A stretch of 64,000 nt of DNA from Haloarchaeobius iranensis (GCF_900103505.1 NZ_FNIA01000006.1:1-64000), one strand, 5' to 3'; counted from the first letter of the stretch, positions 34,510-44,132 are shown. Notes: generated from the letters alone by a model not told the origin. Made by a program: numbers and translations.

Positions 34510-35742
34510 CTAGTGGTAGAATCCGTTATACGTGTTCTCAACTGCTTCAGCAGTATTCCCGATATCTACTCCGTTTTGGTAATAAAATTGATTAATGATG
34601 CCGAGTATATACGCCCCGTAACCGTCTTCGGATTCTGCAAATATCAGTCCACCAGAATCACCGCATTCCACATCCGCTGTAAACTTGATTTGTTGTGTTC
34701 CACCCCCATTATTTTCGTCGTATTCTGTAATTTGAGACGACACTCTCTCCAGGACATTCCCCTGTGCATAGACTGTCTCCCCGGTTGCTTCGTATGTATT
34801 CTGGATGCCCTGATCTGTTATCGACCCATAGATATCGTAATCTGTCGTCGTGGTCGATGGATGCCGGATTCTACGTTGTGTGTTCTGGCTATACGTTCTT
34901 AGTAGCGCGTAGTCACGGTCAGTCGTGTCAATTTTATCGAGCACATAGCCATCAGGCGAGTCTAAATCTGGATTTCCCCAACTGGGGTTTGGCTCGCCGG
35001 CTTCGGGTGCTTGGACACAATGTCCTGCTGCGATCAAACAGTATTCACCATATTTGTGGTGGTAGAAGGTGCCGTTGGCAGTTCCAGGATCTCCATCGGG
35101 CCATCCCCACACACAGCAGCCTGCTGGAATATCGGACCAGTCGTGGATGTACGAGGGGGGAGTATCGTCATTGTCACCACATTCGGTCTGTGCTGCTCGC
35201 TCTACCTGAGTTCGACTAAACCTCACAGGAATTCCTTTTCGGGTAGCGGCCCATTCGTCTCGACCCACGGTTATTTCAAGCGTATTTGGGAGGGCCTCCG
35301 CTACAGATTGAGCCGATGCATGCGGAGTCACTTCCGACCCACCCGAATCAGAAGCTACCGGATACCGAACGACAATTTCGTACCCAATTGGACTCTGGTC
35401 TGATTCGACCTTATGGGCGTTGAGTTCTGGTGACCGGGGAAATTCTTGTCTTAGGAGTCGATAAATTCTGCTCTGGGCTTCGGATGCGGTTTCGACTCGT
35501 ATCCACTCGTCGCGAGAAATAGAATTGTATATTGGTTCTCTCCTGATTGGATTCCCGTCGTCGTCTTCTACCACTCTCAGGCGCTCTACGTATGAGACTT
35601 CTTCAGACGGATCCCCCATTGCAGAGACCAGTCCCTCTTGGGTGCCAAACCGGAGGCATGATGTCGAGATTCCGATTGCTGAAGCTACTTTCATAAATCG
35701 ACGTCGCCCCATTCGTTCAAGTTTCGAACCTCTCAACTTCAT
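34510..35742 (-). CDS. Secreted chymotrypsin-fold (S1-like) serine protease
   Basis: 410 aa. An RR-containing export signal (MGRRRFMKVASAIGIS, start may be Met 11) is followed by a pro-like region (about 45-185) and a catalytic domain. The triad is readable: His 241 in LIAAGHC, Asp 277 in DRDYALL, Ser 363 in ECGDSGG. Several cysteines (191, 209, 210, 235, 242, 360) could form disulfides. The pro-like region contains SISRDEWIRVETASEAQSR and LPNTLEITVGRDEW, resembling the two neighbouring lipoproteins. Low GC compared with the rest of the window, suggesting transfer. Confidence 0.88.
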   Translation of the reverse strand: MKLRGSKLERMGRRRFMKVASAIGISTSCLRFGTQEGLVSAMGDPSEEVSYVERLRVVEDDDGNPIRREPIYNSISRDEWIRVETASEAQSRIYRLLRQEFPRSPELNAHKVESDQSPIGYEIVVRYPVASDSGGSEVTPHASAQSVAEALPNTLEITVGRDEWAATRKGIPVRFSRTQVERAAQTECGDNDDTPPSYIHDWSDIPAGCCVWGWPDGDPGTANGTFYHHKYGEYCLIAAGHCVQAPEAGEPNPSWGNPDLDSPDGYVLDKIDTTDRDYALLRTYSQNTQRRIRHPSTTTTDYDIYGSITDQGIQNTYEATGETVYAQGNVLERVSSQITEYDENNGGGTQQIKFTADVECGDSGGLIFAESEDGYGAYILGIINQFYYQNGVDIGNTAEAVENTYNGFYH

Positions 35743-35855
35743 GAATTTCTAATAGCCAGTACCAATAGTGCCTACAAACAACTTGTGTTCGTGGAGAGCG
35801 GAGGTAAAACGACCACATCGCATCCCTTTTCGCCCACCGCCGCGCACGAACCCGC

Positions 35856-36965
35856 ATGGACGTCACGGAGGGCAACGTCACGGTCTCGGTGCCCGCACAG
35901 GACGGCGAGGGCACCCACGAGTCGGTCTTCTTCAACCCGGTCCAGGAGTTCAACCGCGATCTGACCGTCGCGGTCCTCCGGGCGTACCGCGAGCACGAGG
36001 AGCGCGCGGACACCTATCTCGACGCGATGACGGCCTCGGGAATCAGGGGGGCCCGGGCCGCCGCCGAGGGCTGGAACGTGACCTGCTGTGACGTGGACGA
36101 GGAGGCCGTGGAACTCGCCCGGGAGAACCTCGCACGCAACGACCTCGACGCCGAGGTGGTTCACCGGAACGTCAACGCGCTCATGCACGAGGACTACTTC
36201 GACGTCGTGGACCTGGACCCGTTCGGCACGCCGATGCCCTTCGCCGACGCCGCCTTCGCCAACACCCGGGACCTGCTCTGCGTCACCGCGACGGACACCG
36301 CCCCGCTCTGTGGCGCGCACTTCGACTCCGGCGTGCGCTCCTACGCCGCCGTCCCGCGCAACACCGACTACCACGCCGAGATGGGCGTCCGTATCCTGCT
36401 CGGCGCGCTGGCGCGGGCCGGCGCACGCTGGGACACCGGCATCACGCCGCTGCTGACACACGCGACGAACCACTACGTCCGCACCTACCTCGACCTCTCG
36501 GGGCGGGCGACCGACGCCAACGAGAGCGTGGACGAACTGGGCTTCCTCCACCACTGCGAGGACTGCCTCCGGCGCGAGCCCGAGCAGGGACTGATACCCC
36601 ACCCACCCGAGACCTGCCCCCGCTGCGACGGCAACCGGGTGCTCACCGCCGGGCCGGTCTGGCTCGGCCCCTACCGCGACCCCGAGTTCGTCGCCGACGT
36701 GCGCGACCGGGTCACCGACGACATGGGCACCGCCGACCGCGCGCAGGACCTCTGTGATACCCTCGAAGCCGAGCTCGACGAGCCGAGCCACTACGACCAG
36801 CACCGCCTCTGCAAGCTCTGGGGCCGCGGTGCCAGCGGGATGGACGAGTTCCTCGACGCGCTCCGGGAGTCGGGGTTCGCCGCGTCGCGAGCGCACTACG
36901 GCGGCACGACGTTCAAGAGCGACGCGTCGATTCCGGAGATGGAAGCGGCGACCGAAGATCGCTGA
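35856..36965 (+). CDS. trm1: tRNA (guanine(26)-N(2))-dimethyltransferase
   Basis: Methylates G26 of tRNAs using S-adenosylmethionine. The 369-aa protein shows the Trm1 opening ([26 protein letters not shown]), the SAM site ([14 protein letters not shown]), the catalytic DLDPFGTP, and a C-terminal zinc cluster (CEDCLRR...CPRC). Complete and of normal length. ATG at 35856 fits the conserved N-terminus. Confidence 0.94.
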   Translation: MDVTEGNVTVSVPAQDGEGTHESVFFNPVQEFNRDLTVAVLRAYREHEERADTYLDAMTASGIRGARAAAEGWNVTCCDVDEEAVELARENLARNDLDAEVVHRNVNALMHEDYFDVVDLDPFGTPMPFADAAFANTRDLLCVTATDTAPLCGAHFDSGVRSYAAVPRNTDYHAEMGVRILLGALARAGARWDTGITPLLTHATNHYVRTYLDLSGRATDANESVDELGFLHHCEDCLRREPEQGLIPHPPETCPRCDGNRVLTAGPVWLGPYRDPEFVADVRDRVTDDMGTADRAQDLCDTLEAELDEPSHYDQHRLCKLWGRGASGMDEFLDALRESGFAASRAHYGGTTFKSDASIPEMEAATEDR

Positions 36966-37077
36966 CCGGCTGGGCGTCCGTTGCTCGGCCGGACAGCTGG
37001 CCGAACCGAGCGGTTCCAGGGCGAACCCGAGCCACAGTGGCGACGGCCTTTTTGTGGGAGTCGTCGTACCCGTACCC

Positions 37078-37962
37078 GTGTCACTCCCGCCAGCTATCCA
37101 GCGCGTCCGGTTCCTCGTCACGGCCGTCGTCACCATCGCTCGCGACGAGCAGCTGACGTTCCTCGCGGCGGCCATCGCCTACTACGCGTTCGTCTCGCTG
37201 TTCCCTCTCGCGCTCCTCGTCGCCGCCGTGGCGACGGCACTCGGCGGCGAGGCGCTGGCGACGGACGTCGTCGGGATGGCGAGCGAGACGCTCACGCCCG
37301 CGAGCCAGGAGGTGCTGCGGGACGCACTCGTCGGCAGCGATGGGCGCAGTGGCGCGACCATCGTCGGGCTCGTGGTGCTGGTCTGGAGCGCGCTGAAGGT
37401 GTTCCGCGCCATCGACCGGTCGTTCTCCGCGGTGTACGGGCAAGGGCTGGAGGAACCGCTCGCCGAACAGCTCGTGGAGGCCGCTATCGGGCTCGCGGCG
37501 GTCACGCTCGCTGGCACGGTCGCGGTGGGCGTCACGGTGGCCGTGAACCTGGTCGACCTGCCGTACGGGAATCTGGTCGGGGCGGTCGTCACCGTCGTCA
37601 CGCTCGGGCTCGTGTTCTTCCCGCTGTACTACCTCTTCCCGCACGCCGACGTGAGCGTCGAGGAGGCACTCCCCGGGTCGGTGTTCGCGGCGGTCAGCTG
37701 GGCCGTTCTGAGCTTGGTCTTCTCGGTCTACACGACGGAGTACGCGACGGCCTACGCGGTGTACGGCGTCGTCGGCGGCATCCTGCTGCTGGTGACGTGG
37801 CTCTACCTCGGAGCACTCGTCCTGCTCGTCGGGGCGTCGCTGAACGCCGTGCTCGCGGGCCGCAGTCTCGCGACGGACGACCTCGACGCGAGTCTCGACC
37901 GGCACCTTCAAACCGCGGGCCTGCGACAGGACGAAGCGACAAGGAACAGCGACGATGCCTGA
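37078..37962 (+). CDS. YihY/UPF0761-type membrane protein
   Basis: 294 aa from a GTG at 37078, with six membrane helices and the family's early motif TFLAAAIAYYAFVSLFPLALL. The loop LVVLVWSALKVFRAIDRSFSAVYG is also characteristic. The family was once called ribonuclease BN but is not an RNase; its function is unsettled. Overlaps the next gene by 8 nt, so the two are translationally coupled. Confidence 0.87.
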   Translation: MSLPPAIQRVRFLVTAVVTIARDEQLTFLAAAIAYYAFVSLFPLALLVAAVATALGGEALATDVVGMASETLTPASQEVLRDALVGSDGRSGATIVGLVVLVWSALKVFRAIDRSFSAVYGQGLEEPLAEQLVEAAIGLAAVTLAGTVAVGVTVAVNLVDLPYGNLVGAVVTVVTLGLVFFPLYYLFPHADVSVEEALPGSVFAAVSWAVLSLVFSVYTTEYATAYAVYGVVGGILLLVTWLYLGALVLLVGASLNAVLAGRSLATDDLDASLDRHLQTAGLRQDEATRNSDDA

Positions 37963-38623
37963 GGACGAGACGGACGACCCCACCGAGCAGGGCACCGACG
38001 CAACCGAGGACGACGACGCACCAGCGAGCGAGGAGGGCGCGGGCACGGAGCAGCCCGCGGGCGACGGCGCAGACGACGCCGACACCTCCGACGACGCTGG
38101 CGGCGTGGGTGGCGACGAGCCCGGCGATGGGGGTCCAGACGGCGACGGCGGCACCGGCAGCGGTGGCTCCGGCGACGACGACGACCGGACCGACCAGATC
38201 GACCGGCTGTACGAGCGGCTGGCCGAGCTCGAGGACGAGGTCGAGGGCAGCCGCGCGAGCAAGGACTCCGTCGCCGACCTTCGCGAGGAGCTCGACGAGT
38301 TCGAGGACGACGTCCAGTCCCGTACGGTCGACCGCGACGAGATGCGGAGCGAGCTCAAGCGCTACGTGCGACGGAAGCTGCGTCGCGGCCACGCCCGCGG
38401 CTGGGGCCCGTACGTCGTGCTGCTCTACGGCACGGTGATGACGCTGGGGCTGCTGTACACCCCACGACTGCAGGGCGACGGCTGGGTGGTGCTCGCGATG
38501 ATCATCATCTGGCTGTCGACGCTCGGGCTGTACGTGCTGTTCGTCCTCTTCGGGCTGACGTTCTCCGTGCTCGGCATCCCGGGACGGCTCCGGGACCGGG
38601 TGCAGGAGTGGCGGTCGAGCTAG
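37955..38623 (+). CDS. Acidic disordered / coiled-coil membrane protein
   Basis: 222 aa. Residues 1-78 are an extremely acidic low-complexity stretch (Asp, Glu, Gly, Thr), 80-130 a coiled coil (IDRLYERLAELEDEVEG), followed by basic KRYVRRKLRRG and two membrane helices, then a short basic tail. No known domain. Coupled to the YihY gene, so possibly a partner of that protein in the membrane. Confidence 0.75.
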   Translation: MPEDETDDPTEQGTDATEDDDAPASEEGAGTEQPAGDGADDADTSDDAGGVGGDEPGDGGPDGDGGTGSGGSGDDDDRTDQIDRLYERLAELEDEVEGSRASKDSVADLREELDEFEDDVQSRTVDRDEMRSELKRYVRRKLRRGHARGWGPYVVLLYGTVMTLGLLYTPRLQGDGWVVLAMIIIWLSTLGLYVLFVLFGLTFSVLGIPGRLRDRVQEWRSS

Positions 38624-38674
38624 GCGGCGCTCGGAGTGTGCGGCGACGCGGCGGAAAAACGGATTCGTGCGGAC

Positions 38675-40030
38675 TCAGTACTTCTCGAGGTACCGGTCGA
38701 TCTCCCACTGGGAGACGTCGACGAGGTAGTCCTTGAACTCGGCGCGCTTTGCCTCGGTGAACTTCTCGTAGACGTGCTCGCCGAGTGCGCTGGCGACGAC
38801 CTCGTCCTCCTCGAGTGCGTCGACGGCCTCCCCGAGGTTGGTCGGGAGCGTCTCGATGCCGTACTCCTCGCGCTTTGCCTCGTCGAACTCGTAGATGTTC
38901 TCGCGGATGGGGTCCGGGCAGTCGAGGTCCTGCTCGATGCCCTCGAGGCCGGCGTGGATGAGCGTCGCGAACGCGAGGTACGGGTTACACGATGGGTCCG
39001 GGAAGCGCGCCTCGATGCGGCTCGCCGCCGGGACGCGGGCGGCGGGCTTGCGGATGAGCGCGGAGCGGTTCCGGTCGGACCACGCGACGTACACCGGTGC
39101 CTCGTAGCCCGGCACCAGGCGCTTGTAGGAGTTCACCGTCGGGTTCGTGACGGCGGTGATGGCCGGCGCGTGCTCGAGGATGCCCGCGGTGAACTGCTTG
39201 GCGGTCTCGCTCAGGTTGAACTCGTCGTCGTCGTCGTGGAACGCGTTCTCGCCGTCCTCGGTGAACAGCGAGAGGTGTGTGTGCATCCCGGAGCCGTTGA
39301 TGCGCGGGATGGGCTTGGGCATGAACGTCGCGTGCTGTCCGTGTTCGGCCGCGATGGCGCGGACGACGGAGCGGAACGTCGCGACGTTGTCGGCGGTCGA
39401 GAGGGCGTCGTCGTACTCGAAGTTGATCTCGTGCTGGCCCTCTGCGACCTCGTGGTGGGAGGCCTCGATGTCGAAGCCCATCGACTCCAGCCCGAAGATG
39501 ATGTCCTTGCGGACGTCGCTCGCGAGGTCCTTCGGGGCGAGGTCGAAGTAGCCACCGGCGTCACTGGTCTCCGTGGTGGCGTAGCCGTCCTCGTCCTCCT
39601 CGAACAGGAAGAACTCCGGCTCGGGGGCGGCGTTGACGGTGTACCCGAGCTCCTCGGCGCGCTCGATGGCACGCTTGAGGACGCCACGCGGGTCGCCGGA
39701 GAACGGCTCGTCGGTGGACGTGTTGATCACGTCACAGATGAGCCGGGCCGCCGCGCTCTCGTCAGTGTTCCGCCACGGCAGGATCGCGAACGTCGTCGGG
39801 TCGGGGTCGAGCCGCATGTCCGACTCCTGGATGCGAACGAAGCCGTCGATGGACGACCCGTCGAAGTAGATCCCCTCCTCGAACGCCTTCTCGGCCTGGC
39901 TCGCCGGGACGGAGACGTTCTTGACGGTCCCGAGGATGTCCGTGAACTGGAGCCGCAGGAAGTCCACGTTCTCTTCCTCGATCTGTTCGAGCACAGCTTC
40001 CTCCTCCGCACTGAAGTTTCCGCTTGTCAT
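38675..40030 (-). CDS. glnA: Glutamine synthetase, type I
   Basis: Makes glutamine from glutamate, ammonia and ATP. The 451-aa protein has the N-terminal beta-grasp ([17 protein letters not shown]), Mg ligands in [17 protein letters not shown] and HEINFEY, the ATP segment [18 protein letters not shown] and RIPAA-type end motif [13 protein letters not shown]. Length and motifs fit the I-alpha form found in archaea. Divergent from an Lrp-type regulator 126 nt away, as in other haloarchaea, where it is the likely regulator. Confidence 0.95.
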   Translation of the reverse strand: MTSGNFSAEEEAVLEQIEEENVDFLRLQFTDILGTVKNVSVPASQAEKAFEEGIYFDGSSIDGFVRIQESDMRLDPDPTTFAILPWRNTDESAAARLICDVINTSTDEPFSGDPRGVLKRAIERAEELGYTVNAAPEPEFFLFEEDEDGYATTETSDAGGYFDLAPKDLASDVRKDIIFGLESMGFDIEASHHEVAEGQHEINFEYDDALSTADNVATFRSVVRAIAAEHGQHATFMPKPIPRINGSGMHTHLSLFTEDGENAFHDDDDEFNLSETAKQFTAGILEHAPAITAVTNPTVNSYKRLVPGYEAPVYVAWSDRNRSALIRKPAARVPAASRIEARFPDPSCNPYLAFATLIHAGLEGIEQDLDCPDPIRENIYEFDEAKREEYGIETLPTNLGEAVDALEEDEVVASALGEHVYEKFTEAKRAEFKDYLVDVSQWEIDRYLEKY

Positions 40031-40142
40031 CTTTCTGGTCAGCTAACCCAACTATTGCCAGTACTAAAACCCTGCTGTTATACGCAAATCTCGGGAGCAG
40101 CATGCGGAATTGGATGTTCGTAAACTTCTAATGTCTGGGGGC

Positions 40143-40155
40143 GTATCGTAGATAC
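40143..40155. promoter_or_regulatory. GTATC-GTA-GATAC palindrome at lrp start
   Basis: A 13-bp palindrome ends 1 nt before the lrp ATG. Its position near the start of transcription suits an autoregulatory operator for the encoded Lrp protein; the glnA promoter (TATA-like TTTTAGTAC on the minus strand around 40065) lies on the other side. Confidence 0.4.
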
Positions 40156-40156
40156 A

Positions 40157-40615
40157 ATGACGTACGAAAATCTCGACGCGAAGTTGGTGAATGCACTTCT
40201 GGACAACGGCGACGCGAGCCTGCGGAGCCTCGCCGAGCAGCTCGACGTCTCCGTGACGACGGTCTCGAACCACGTCTCCGCACTGGAGGACGAGGGGGTC
40301 ATCCGTGGCTACACGCCGAAGGTGGACTACGACCTGCTCGGCTACGACGTGACCGCCATCCTCCAGCTCAAAGTCGAGGGGAGTGCCCTTCCCGACATCA
40401 CCGACAGACTCCGGACGGAGAAGCAGATGGTCTCCGTCTACGAGGTCACCGGTGACTACGACGTCATCGCCATCGGGAAGTTCACCGACACGGATGGGAT
40501 GAACGAGCAGATCAAGCGCCTGCTCACCGACCCCGAGATCAACGAGTCGAACACCAGCGTCGTGCTGAACTCCGTCTGCGAGAACGAGCAGTTCTCGCTC
40601 GAAGTGGACGACTGA
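40157..40615 (+). CDS. lrp: Lrp/AsnC family transcription regulator
   Basis: 152 aa: winged helix-turn-helix at residues 1-55 ([20 protein letters not shown]...[12 protein letters not shown]) and a C-terminal RAM ligand-binding domain ([18 protein letters not shown]). The gene is divergent from glnA, the arrangement known in Halobacterium, where an Lrp protein controls glnA. Local glutamine or amino acid is the likely effector (inference). Confidence 0.9.
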   Translation: MTYENLDAKLVNALLDNGDASLRSLAEQLDVSVTTVSNHVSALEDEGVIRGYTPKVDYDLLGYDVTAILQLKVEGSALPDITDRLRTEKQMVSVYEVTGDYDVIAIGKFTDTDGMNEQIKRLLTDPEINESNTSVVLNSVCENEQFSLEVDD

Positions 40616-40620
40616 ACGAC

Positions 40621-41550
40621 TCAGTAGTGCAGGAAGTCCCACCATAGCTCGGCGAGCGTCGGTGACCCCACGCCGCCCGGACGTTCCACGTCCAGCGTGC
40701 CGTACTCGCTGAACTCCGTCACGACGACGTAGTGTCGCCGTTCCTCGACTCTCCCGCCGTCCGGCCCCACGACCCGGTACGACGCAACCCGGTGCTCGAC
40801 GATGCGGTCCACCCGCCCGGACGCCCGGTCGATGTACACCCGGATGGAACTGCCCTCGTGGATATCCGTCGCCCAGTACATCCGACGGGTCTCGTAGTAC
40901 TCCTCGTGGTCCTCGATGCCCAGCACGACCGTGGACTCGTTCTCCGAGACGACCGACCAGTCGGCCGCGGACGCCCCCTGCAGGAAGACGTTCCCGGCGA
41001 ACGGGAGGTGCCACAGCGAGGCCGGACGGTCCGTCGTCGCCCTGACCGCATCGGGCTCCTGGAACCGATACTCCCCGATGCTGCCCTGCTGTGGGGCGTC
41101 TTCGTCCACCACGAGCCGGCCGTCGGTGAGGTACCAGGTGCCACCGGCCGTCTCCAGTCGCGTCACGAACAGGCGGCTGTACGGCGTATACTGCGGCCGG
41201 CCGCTACCGCCGCTGCTGACGGCCCTGTCGTTGACCATCTGTGCCAGGTACTGCCGGTCGGAGTAGTCGTACAGGTGTTCGAACGCGAACGCCCGCTCGC
41301 GCTCGCTCCCGTTCTGCAGGTAGACCCGCGTGACCGTCCGGTGATCGACGTGCTGGAACGCCTCGTTGGCGGTCGCTATCATCTCGCCCGGTTCCGACTC
41401 CGTGGAGATGCGGTGTGCCGGCCCTGGGCCGTGCACGTCGGCGATACGGACGTAGGCGACGAGCCCGCCGGTGACGAGCAGGAACGCGAGGAACCCGGAG
41501 ACGACCAGCCGCCAGCGAACGTCGGCCGCGAACGGCCAGCGCCAGTTCAT
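40621..41550 (-). CDS. Membrane-anchored exported protein of unknown function
   Basis: 309 aa from an ATG at 41548-41550. One N-terminal membrane segment (LVVSGFLAFLLVTGGLVAYV) and a beta-rich extracellular domain with sequons (NGS, NES) and several Tyr-rich strands (YVVVTEFSEYGTLDV). It overlaps the lipoprotein gene upstream by 4 nt (ATGA), so the two are made together. I do not recognise the family; it resembles haloarchaeal outer-surface proteins of the LolA-like kind only vaguely. Confidence 0.7.
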   Translation of the reverse strand: MNWRWPFAADVRWRLVVSGFLAFLLVTGGLVAYVRIADVHGPGPAHRISTESEPGEMIATANEAFQHVDHRTVTRVYLQNGSERERAFAFEHLYDYSDRQYLAQMVNDRAVSSGGSGRPQYTPYSRLFVTRLETAGGTWYLTDGRLVVDEDAPQQGSIGEYRFQEPDAVRATTDRPASLWHLPFAGNVFLQGASAADWSVVSENESTVVLGIEDHEEYYETRRMYWATDIHEGSSIRVYIDRASGRVDRIVEHRVASYRVVGPDGGRVEERRHYVVVTEFSEYGTLDVERPGGVGSPTLAELWWDFLHY

Positions 41551-41993
41551 CCGTCGGGCCCCGACATCGTTCCGAACTCGTCGACTGCGAACGTGGTCTG
41601 TCTCAGGGCGTCCGGGCTCCAGTGGTAGACATGTACTTCGCCGACAGGTTCCGGCGTCGCTATCGACAGTTGGTCGCCCGGCTCCAGCGGGAACGCCTGG
41701 CGGACCGACTCGGCCGGGGGCAGACGCGGCACCGACTCGCGGGACACCCACACCACGTCGTCGTGGTCCGGCCGCGCGACGACGACCCGCCCGGTGTTCT
41801 CGGCCGTCAGCGTCGTCCCCGAGTCGGCGACACAGCGCAGTTCCCCGGCCGCCGCGTCGCAGGAGAGGTCGACGTCGACCTGCGGCCCGGTGAAGGCGTT
41901 CGTCGACGGAGCCGACCGGTCCGGCGGGAACGCCCCACAGCCACCGAGCGTAGTCGTCGCCAGTCCGGCCAGGACGGCTCGTCGTGTCGGCAT
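41547..41993 (-). CDS. Small Tat lipoprotein
   Basis: 148 aa with a twin-arginine lipoprotein signal (PTRRAVLAGLATTTLGGC). The mature domain is a small beta sandwich with two Cys (LSCD...LRCV) and a final EVHVYHWSPD strand. It is coupled by a 4-nt overlap to the downstream membrane protein, its probable partner on the outer face of the membrane. No recognised family. Confidence 0.75.
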   Translation of the reverse strand: MPTRRAVLAGLATTTLGGCGAFPPDRSAPSTNAFTGPQVDVDLSCDAAAGELRCVADSGTTLTAENTGRVVVARPDHDDVVWVSRESVPRLPPAESVRQAFPLEPGDQLSIATPEPVGEVHVYHWSPDALRQTTFAVDEFGTMSGPDG

Positions 41994-42118
41994 ACGTCTC
42001 TATCGCCAGCTCGATGACACAAAAAGCTACTCGCTCGGCGTCGAGTCGCCCGCGAAAGAAGCGCTCGGTCGTCGGCTGTACGGCTGGCAGGTGGGGGTGT
42101 GAGTTACCTAGCCGGCGT

Positions 42119-43771
42119 TCACATCGCACCGCCCATGCCGCCCATGCCACCCATGCCACCCATGCCGCCGGGTGCGCCGCCCTCGTCGTCACCCTTGTCG
42201 GTGCTCAGGTCACCGGCGGAGATGATGTCGTCGATCTTGAGGACGAGGTTCGCGGCCTCGGTGGCGGAGGACAGGGCCTGCTCCTTGGAGTGGGCGGGCT
42301 CGACGACGCCCGACTCGAAGGTGTCCTCGACCTCGCCGCTGAAGACGTTCAGCCCGGACCGCTTGTCGCCGCCCTCGTGGGCGGCGCGCAGGTCGACGAG
42401 CGTGTCGATGGAGTCCAGGCCGGCGTTCTCGGCGAGGACGCGCGGGACGAGCTCCAGCGAGTCCGCGAAGGCCTCGACGGCCAGCTGCTCGCGGCCCTCG
42501 ACGCCGTCGGCGAAGCTGCGGAGACGGTCCGCGACCTCTACCTCGATGGCACCGCCGCCGGCGACGACGCGGCCGTCGGAGACGGTCTGTGCGACGACGT
42601 CGAGCGCGTCGCTGACACCGCGCTCCAGCTCGTCGACGACGTGGTCGGTGGAGCCGCGCAGGAGGAGAGTCACGCCGTGGGCGTTCTCCGCGCCCTTGAC
42701 GTAGAACAGCTCGTCCTCGTCGTCGCGCTCGACGTTACCGAAGCCGAGGTCCTCGGGGCCGAAGTCGTCGAGGTCGGAGACGATGTTCGCGCCGAGGATC
42801 TCGCGCAGGAAGCGCACGTCGGCCTTCTTCACGCGACGGACGGCGAGGATGCCCTCCTTCGCGAGGTAGTGCTGTGCGAGGTCGTCGATACCCTTCTGGC
42901 AGAAGACGACGTCGGCGCCGGAGTCGACGATCTGCTGGACCTTCTGCTTGAGCTGCTTCTCCTCCTGGTCGAGGAACTGCTGGAGCTGGCTCGGGTCCGT
43001 GACGTTGACCTCGGTGTCGACGTCGGTCTCCTCGATCTCGACGGCCTCGTTGAGCAGGAGGATGTTCGCCTCCTCGGCGGACTTCGGCATGTTGTCGTGG
43101 ACGGGGTCCTTGTCGATGACCGCGCCCTTCAGGAGCTCGGAGTTGGAGGCGGACTGACCCGTCTGGGTCTCGATGTTGAGGTACTGCATGTCGACCTGCC
43201 CCTCGACGGTGACCGAGCTGATTGCCTCGACGATGATCTGGGCGAGGTGCTCCTTGTCGAGCTCGGCACCCTTGCCGGTCATCGAGGTCTCGGCGACCTT
43301 CCGGAGGAGGTCCTCGTCGTCGGCGTCGACGTCCTCGGAGATGTCGTCGATCTCCTCGCGGGCCTGCTGGCTCGCGAGGTGGAAGCCCTTGATGATGGCG
43401 GTCGGGTGGATGTCCTGCTCGAGGAGGTCCTCGGCGTTCTTCAGGAGCTCACCCGCGACCGCGACGGCCGTCGTGGTGCCGTCGCCGGCCTCGTCCTCCT
43501 GCGTCTCGGCGACCTCGATGATCATCTCGGCCGTCGGGTTGTCGATGTCCATCTCCTTCAGGATGGTGACGCCGTCGTTCGTGATGGTCACGTCGCCCAT
43601 CGAGTCGACGAGCATCTTGTCCATCCCTTTCGGGCCGAGTGTGGAGCGTACGGCCTCGGCGACCGCGCGAGCGGCCTGGATGTTGTACTCCTGCGCGTCA
43701 CGGTCCTTGACGCGCTGGGATTCCTCGGACATCACGATCATCGGCTGTCCCTGCTGCATTCGCTGGCTCAT
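42119..43771 (-). CDS. ths: Thermosome subunit (group II chaperonin)
   Basis: ATP-driven folding chamber of archaea. The 550-aa subunit has the equatorial motifs GPKGMDKMLVDSMGD, NDGVTILKEMD and GDGTTT, a normal apical domain, and the flexible Gly-Met repeat tail (GGMGGMGG...) ending at the C-terminus. ATG at 43771 preferred over a GTG two codons upstream. A strong TATA box lies just before it. Haloarchaea carry two or three paralogues; which one this is cannot be told here. Confidence 0.96.
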   Translation of the reverse strand: MSQRMQQGQPMIVMSEESQRVKDRDAQEYNIQAARAVAEAVRSTLGPKGMDKMLVDSMGDVTITNDGVTILKEMDIDNPTAEMIIEVAETQEDEAGDGTTTAVAVAGELLKNAEDLLEQDIHPTAIIKGFHLASQQAREEIDDISEDVDADDEDLLRKVAETSMTGKGAELDKEHLAQIIVEAISSVTVEGQVDMQYLNIETQTGQSASNSELLKGAVIDKDPVHDNMPKSAEEANILLLNEAVEIEETDVDTEVNVTDPSQLQQFLDQEEKQLKQKVQQIVDSGADVVFCQKGIDDLAQHYLAKEGILAVRRVKKADVRFLREILGANIVSDLDDFGPEDLGFGNVERDDEDELFYVKGAENAHGVTLLLRGSTDHVVDELERGVSDALDVVAQTVSDGRVVAGGGAIEVEVADRLRSFADGVEGREQLAVEAFADSLELVPRVLAENAGLDSIDTLVDLRAAHEGGDKRSGLNVFSGEVEDTFESGVVEPAHSKEQALSSATEAANLVLKIDDIISAGDLSTDKGDDEGGAPGGMGGMGGMGGMGGAM

Positions 43772-43798
43772 GGTCACTCGAATCTATGAATGTGATTC

Positions 43799-43807
43799 TA
43801 TATAAAA
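43799..43807 (-). promoter_or_regulatory. TATA box for the thermosome gene
   Basis: TTTTATATA on the minus strand, 28 nt before the ATG, with purine-rich DNA upstream as a BRE. This spacing predicts a leaderless or nearly leaderless, strongly transcribed mRNA. Confidence 0.65.
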
Positions 43808-44132
43808 GTTGGCGTTCCGTGTCCCGCCGTTGGACGGAGTCCGTTCGGGACGGCTCGTCAGAACCGCAGTACTGCAGCCCATTCTGCCGCCCACATTGAC
43901 AAACAGTAACACGACACAGACGTGCGATGGAGACCGCAATCCCCGGGATTTATATATCGTTGCTCGGCCCGTCGCTGCCGACCGCGCTCGTATCGATAGT
44001 CGTCACTACACGGCCGGTAAATTCCTGGCTATCGTGTGGTAAATATACATCCACCATTCGACATTGCCATCGGCACCCATAAATATATTATTTCCGACAG
44101 TTTCACGGTCGGTGCCGGACAGCCTCTACTCG
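43808..44132. other. Intergenic region with two plus-strand TATA-like boxes
   Basis: A plus-strand TATA box (TAAATATATT, 44080-44089) sits 44-53 nt before the phoD start. A second, TTTATATATC at 43949-43958, lies 175 nt from phoD and has no gene of its own. No reading frame or RNA fold I would trust lies between them. Confidence 0.55.

Noticed and set aside
42119-42190. Gly-Met repeats at the thermosome 3' end as an independent repeat feature
   Set aside because: This flexible tail is normal for group II chaperonins.
41984-43789. Long plus-strand frame opposite the thermosome gene
   Set aside because: Translation is low-complexity Asp/Val/Leu sequence mirroring the chaperonin codons; no signals of its own.
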